Part shown: positions 13,036 through 15,221 of the stretch, in pieces
How the letters are laid out: each line of letters opens with the position of its first letter
Numbering within the stretch: position 1 is the stretch's first letter
NCBI GenBank assembly: GCA_046590705.1
Contig: JBKJUK010000361.1
Span: 1-15,221 of the forward strand
Length of the DNA: 15,221 bases
Direction of reading: 5' to 3'
From: JBKJUK01 sp046590705
GTDB lineage: Bacteria; Acidobacteriota; Thermoanaerobaculia; Gp7-AA8
Position numbers and translations under genes: made by a program
Notes under the pieces: generated by a model
Told to the model about the DNA's origin: nothing
The model's database searches: none
Seen by the model: only the letters and a program-made list of their open reading frames with translations

Positions 13036-15063
13036 TCACGATTGAGGCCCCACAGGCAGGATTGCCTGTGCTCCACTCAGAAACATCCCTTCGCGATAAG
13101 CAGCAATGAACCCGGTAAAGGCCGAGGCCGCCACCGTCAGCGGTGAGGCCAGCCAGAGTCGGCCAGGCCCTGACCTTCCGCTGTAGTTACGATTGATGGC
13201 GCTGATGGTGACCTGATCGGAGCGATCAGAGATTCCCGGACCGCAGCCGATGCAGGCTCCGCAGCCTGGCGAGAGCAGCGTCGCGCCTGCCTTCGCGAAT
13301 GTTTCCAGCAGACCTTCCTCACGACAGTACCGTTCTACTTCCACGGAACCGAACTGGATGAAGAACCGTACACCTTCTGCAACTCGTTTCCCTGCACTCA
13401 CCGCCTCGCTGCAGACCTGATGATAGAAACGGAGGTCGTCGATCTTCCCGGCGGTGCAACTGCCGGCGTAAGCGATGTCGATGGCGACGTGGCCGGCCTC
13501 GCTGACAGGGAGGCCGTTGGTGGGATCCGAGGGGATTCCATGTTCAGGATCACCCGGACTGGCGAGCATAGGTTCAATTTCGGAGAGCCTGATCTCGTGC
13601 ACGCCGCCAGCGTAACGTGCGCCAGCATCGGGGTGCACGGAACTCTCGCGCCAGAGTGAAGAGTGAGCGCTCCCTCTTCGCTTCGAGAGCCACTCGAACA
13701 GGGCTTCATCGGCTTCCAGAATCGCGCCGCGAGCGCCACACTCTGTAGCCATGTTGGCCAGCGTGGCCCTTTCGTCGAGTGACAGGGACGACACGCCCTC
13801 ACCACCGAACTCGATCACCCGATTGATCGTGGTCCCATCACGTGTGAACGTAGCCAGAATCTGCAGCATCAAGTCCTTCGCTGTGACGCCCGGTTTGAAG
13901 GTCCCCGTGAGGACAAATCTCACCGACTCGGGAACTTCCAGCAACGTCCAGCCGGAGTGCAGCAGCGCTGCGTACTCAGTGGCGCCGACTCCCCAGGCCA
14001 GGGCGTTGTTCACGCCGCCCATGCAGGTGTGACTGTCGGTGGCCAGAACGAAATCCCCTGGAGATACGATCTGCTCGCGCGCAACCTGATGGCAGATCCC
14101 GGGCGACACACCATTCACCGCCGAGTAGTCGAGACAGCCGGTATGCACTTGAAATTCACGCTGCTTCGAGCGCAACGTTGCGATCGAGTCCGCGAACTGC
14201 TTCATCCGCGGGACCTCATCAGCGTAGATCAGATGATCCTCGAACACAGCGAACTTCTGCGGCGATCGGATCGCATAGTCAGCGCCGAATTCATGCTGAA
14301 GAAAGGTATGAACCTGGGCCGTGGTGTACTCGTGCGAATAGCCCGCGTCGACCGACACTCGTAAGAGATCACCCGGAGCTACAGAGTCGGGACGGCCAGG
14401 ATCGACGACGTGCCGCTGCAGAATCTTCTCGGCCATGTTCATCGCCCGATTGGAGGCGACCAGCGATGGGAGAGTCAGCGTCCCTGAATCAAACGCCCGG
14501 GTCAGCGAGAACAGCCCGCCCGACTCAATCAGGAGCGCCGCAGAAGGAGATTCGTGCCCACCCAGTTCCGAAAAAGAAAGGGACTTCCCAGCCTGCAGAC
14601 TTCGCAGCTGTTCGTGATTCCCCATGAGCTGGCCCTGATTCAGATTGTTAGCAGCGTGAATCGGAGCGAAGGAAGCAGCGACGACAAGACGAATTCCGCA
14701 CCACTTCTCTGCCTGCGTGGCGGTCTCGCGGGAACTTCCGACTCCTTTGCGCCACCCCGAGACGATCACTTCGAAGTTCCCGTCGCGAAGCGCATCACGA
14801 GCAAAGATTCTGCGGCCTTCATACAGAAGCCCTGCGTAGGCCTCACGCGCAATCTCCGCAGGGTCGTAGTTAAAGCAGACCCAGGCCGGGGTCATGACGT
14901 CGGTATTGATGTCGTCGAGCAGATCATCGACCGACAAGTCATGCATCAGAAGATCGAGTTCACCCGAGAGCTGCCGCGCGATGAGCGAAAGATCCTTCGT
15001 AATAAAAAGCACTCGCCGACCGGGCGAGAGTTTGAACGATTGATCCTCTGGGGACTTAGCCAT
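13036..15063 (-). CDS. Single-chain aconitase-superfamily hydro-lyase
   Basis: This 675-residue protein joins both parts of a 3-isopropylmalate dehydratase/aconitase-type enzyme. The swivel (LeuD-like) domain comes first: DDINTDVMTPA (50-60), GRRIFAR, and GWRKGVGSSRE (103-113), where Val stands for the usual Cys before GSSRE. The [4Fe-4S] core (LeuC-like) follows: VDAGYSHEYTTAQV (237-250), ATDSHTCMGGVNNALAWGVGATEYA, AGSCTAGKIDDLR with cluster Cys536, SPGCGACIGCGPG with Cys601 and Cys604, and INRNYSGRSGPGRLWLASP. All cluster cysteines are present, so catalysis is expected. Domain order resembles AcnB, but without its N-terminal HEAT-like part, and is opposite to AcnA. Substrate is unknown: isopropylmalate, citrate, homocitrate or methylcitrate are possible, and no leucine or TCA genes adjoin. 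The last residues (GAQAILPVG) are encoded by a REP-like unit. The ATG lacks a ribosome binding site. Confidence 0.9.
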   Translation of the reverse strand: MAKSPEDQSFKLSPGRRVLFITKDLSLIARQLSGELDLLMHDLSVDDLLDDINTDVMTPAWVCFNYDPAEIAREAYAGLLYEGRRIFARDALRDGNFEVIVSGWRKGVGSSRETATQAEKWCGIRLVVAASFAPIHAANNLNQGQLMGNHEQLRSLQAGKSLSFSELGGHESPSAALLIESGGLFSLTRAFDSGTLTLPSLVASNRAMNMAEKILQRHVVDPGRPDSVAPGDLLRVSVDAGYSHEYTTAQVHTFLQHEFGADYAIRSPQKFAVFEDHLIYADEVPRMKQFADSIATLRSKQREFQVHTGCLDYSAVNGVSPGICHQVAREQIVSPGDFVLATDSHTCMGGVNNALAWGVGATEYAALLHSGWTLLEVPESVRFVLTGTFKPGVTAKDLMLQILATFTRDGTTINRVIEFGGEGVSSLSLDERATLANMATECGARGAILEADEALFEWLSKRRGSAHSSLWRESSVHPDAGARYAGGVHEIRLSEIEPMLASPGDPEHGIPSDPTNGLPVSEAGHVAIDIAYAGSCTAGKIDDLRFYHQVCSEAVSAGKRVAEGVRFFIQFGSVEVERYCREEGLLETFAKAGATLLSPGCGACIGCGPGISDRSDQVTISAINRNYSGRSGPGRLWLASPLTVAASAFTGFIAAYREGMFLSGAQAILPVGPQS
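13051..13076 (+). repeat. REP-like palindrome, copy 7 (forward), inside a gene end
   Basis: This exact copy lies wholly within the 3' end of the aconitase-like frame, which reads through it and stops 12 bp beyond. It is the inverted partner of copy 6. Confidence 0.9.
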
Positions 15064-15085
15064 GGGCTTACGACACGGGGGACTG

Positions 15086-15221
15086 ATGAACGCAGAACTC
15101 AGAACTCAGAACGTCGAACGGAGAAAAGAGTCGAAGATCAATCAGCCCCGTGATCGTCGCAACGATCGCGAACTCCTTGTTTTCTCCGTTCATTGTTCTG
15201 AGTTCTGCGTTCTGCGTTCAT
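15086..15221. repeat. 136-bp inverted-repeat element at window edge
   Basis: Arms at 15086-15127 and 15180-15221 are inverted repeats of 42 bp matching at 38 positions. Each starts ATGAACGCAGAAC and contains tandem CAGAACT heptamers. The 52-bp centre contains another perfect hairpin (GATCGT-cgca-ACGATC, 15152-15167). No ORF is inside. It sits 22 bp upstream of the aconitase-like start codon, so that gene's promoter must lie in or beyond it. It could be a MITE-like or other non-coding dispersed repeat; the right edge may extend outside the window. Confidence 0.75.

Noticed and set aside
13004..13076. Upstream extension of the 126-aa gene (MEHRQSCLWG start)
   Set aside because: The added residues are a translation of REP-like units, which also appear in front of other frames in the window.
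12522..13109. 195-aa plus-strand ORF
   Set aside because: Antisense to the 126-aa gene and reads through both REP-like units; the minus-strand frame has the more natural protein composition.

Overview
This GC-rich window carries densely packed bacterial housekeeping and metabolic genes. The gene set, the short phenylalanyl-tRNA synthetase beta chain and the many palindromic intergenic repeats suggest a chromosome of an Acidobacteriota-like bacterium. That placement is inference; nothing here fixes the phylum. I see no phage, plasmid, transposase, CRISPR or defence genes.

Layout. 1-3266 (minus strand): a SLC13/DASS-type anion transporter, a 71-residue protein of unknown function, and an exported parvulin-type prolyl isomerase with an Ala/Pro/Lys-rich tail. 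3267-4472 (minus): a class I aminotransferase with a TTG start. 4473-4887: a 415-bp divergent spacer rich in palindromes. 4888-7406 (plus): a SpoU/TrmH RNA methyltransferase and rsmI, then pgsA. A minus-strand tRNA-Leu(CAG) with a near-consensus promoter lies between rsmI and pgsA. 7576-9936 (minus): pheT lacking the usual tRNA-binding insert, translationally coupled to a small coiled-coil ZapB-like protein. 9937-10253: a geneless stretch with a G-run cluster and a dispersed-type repeat. 10254-12378 (minus): acyl-CoA dehydrogenase plus the GTPase MeaB, probably one operon, with a promoter and a leader hairpin. 12579-15063 (minus): a 126-residue unknown and a single-chain aconitase-superfamily hydro-lyase.

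Functional links. The trmH-like gene, rsmI, tRNA-Leu and pheT serve RNA modification and translation. Acyl-CoA dehydrogenase and MeaB point to acyl-CoA or propionyl/methylmalonyl-CoA catabolism, although no mutase gene is present.

The most distinctive signal is a REP-like palindrome: arms CACAGGCA and TGCCTGTG, loop GGAT, then a CTCCAC foot (GTGGAG read from the other strand). Seven copies occur here. Six form three pairs in inverted orientation; the seventh is at the window edge. One copy lies inside the 3' end of the aconitase-like gene and encodes its last residues. Three unrelated inverted-repeat elements (3140-3224, 10069-10222, 15086-15221) add to the repeat load.
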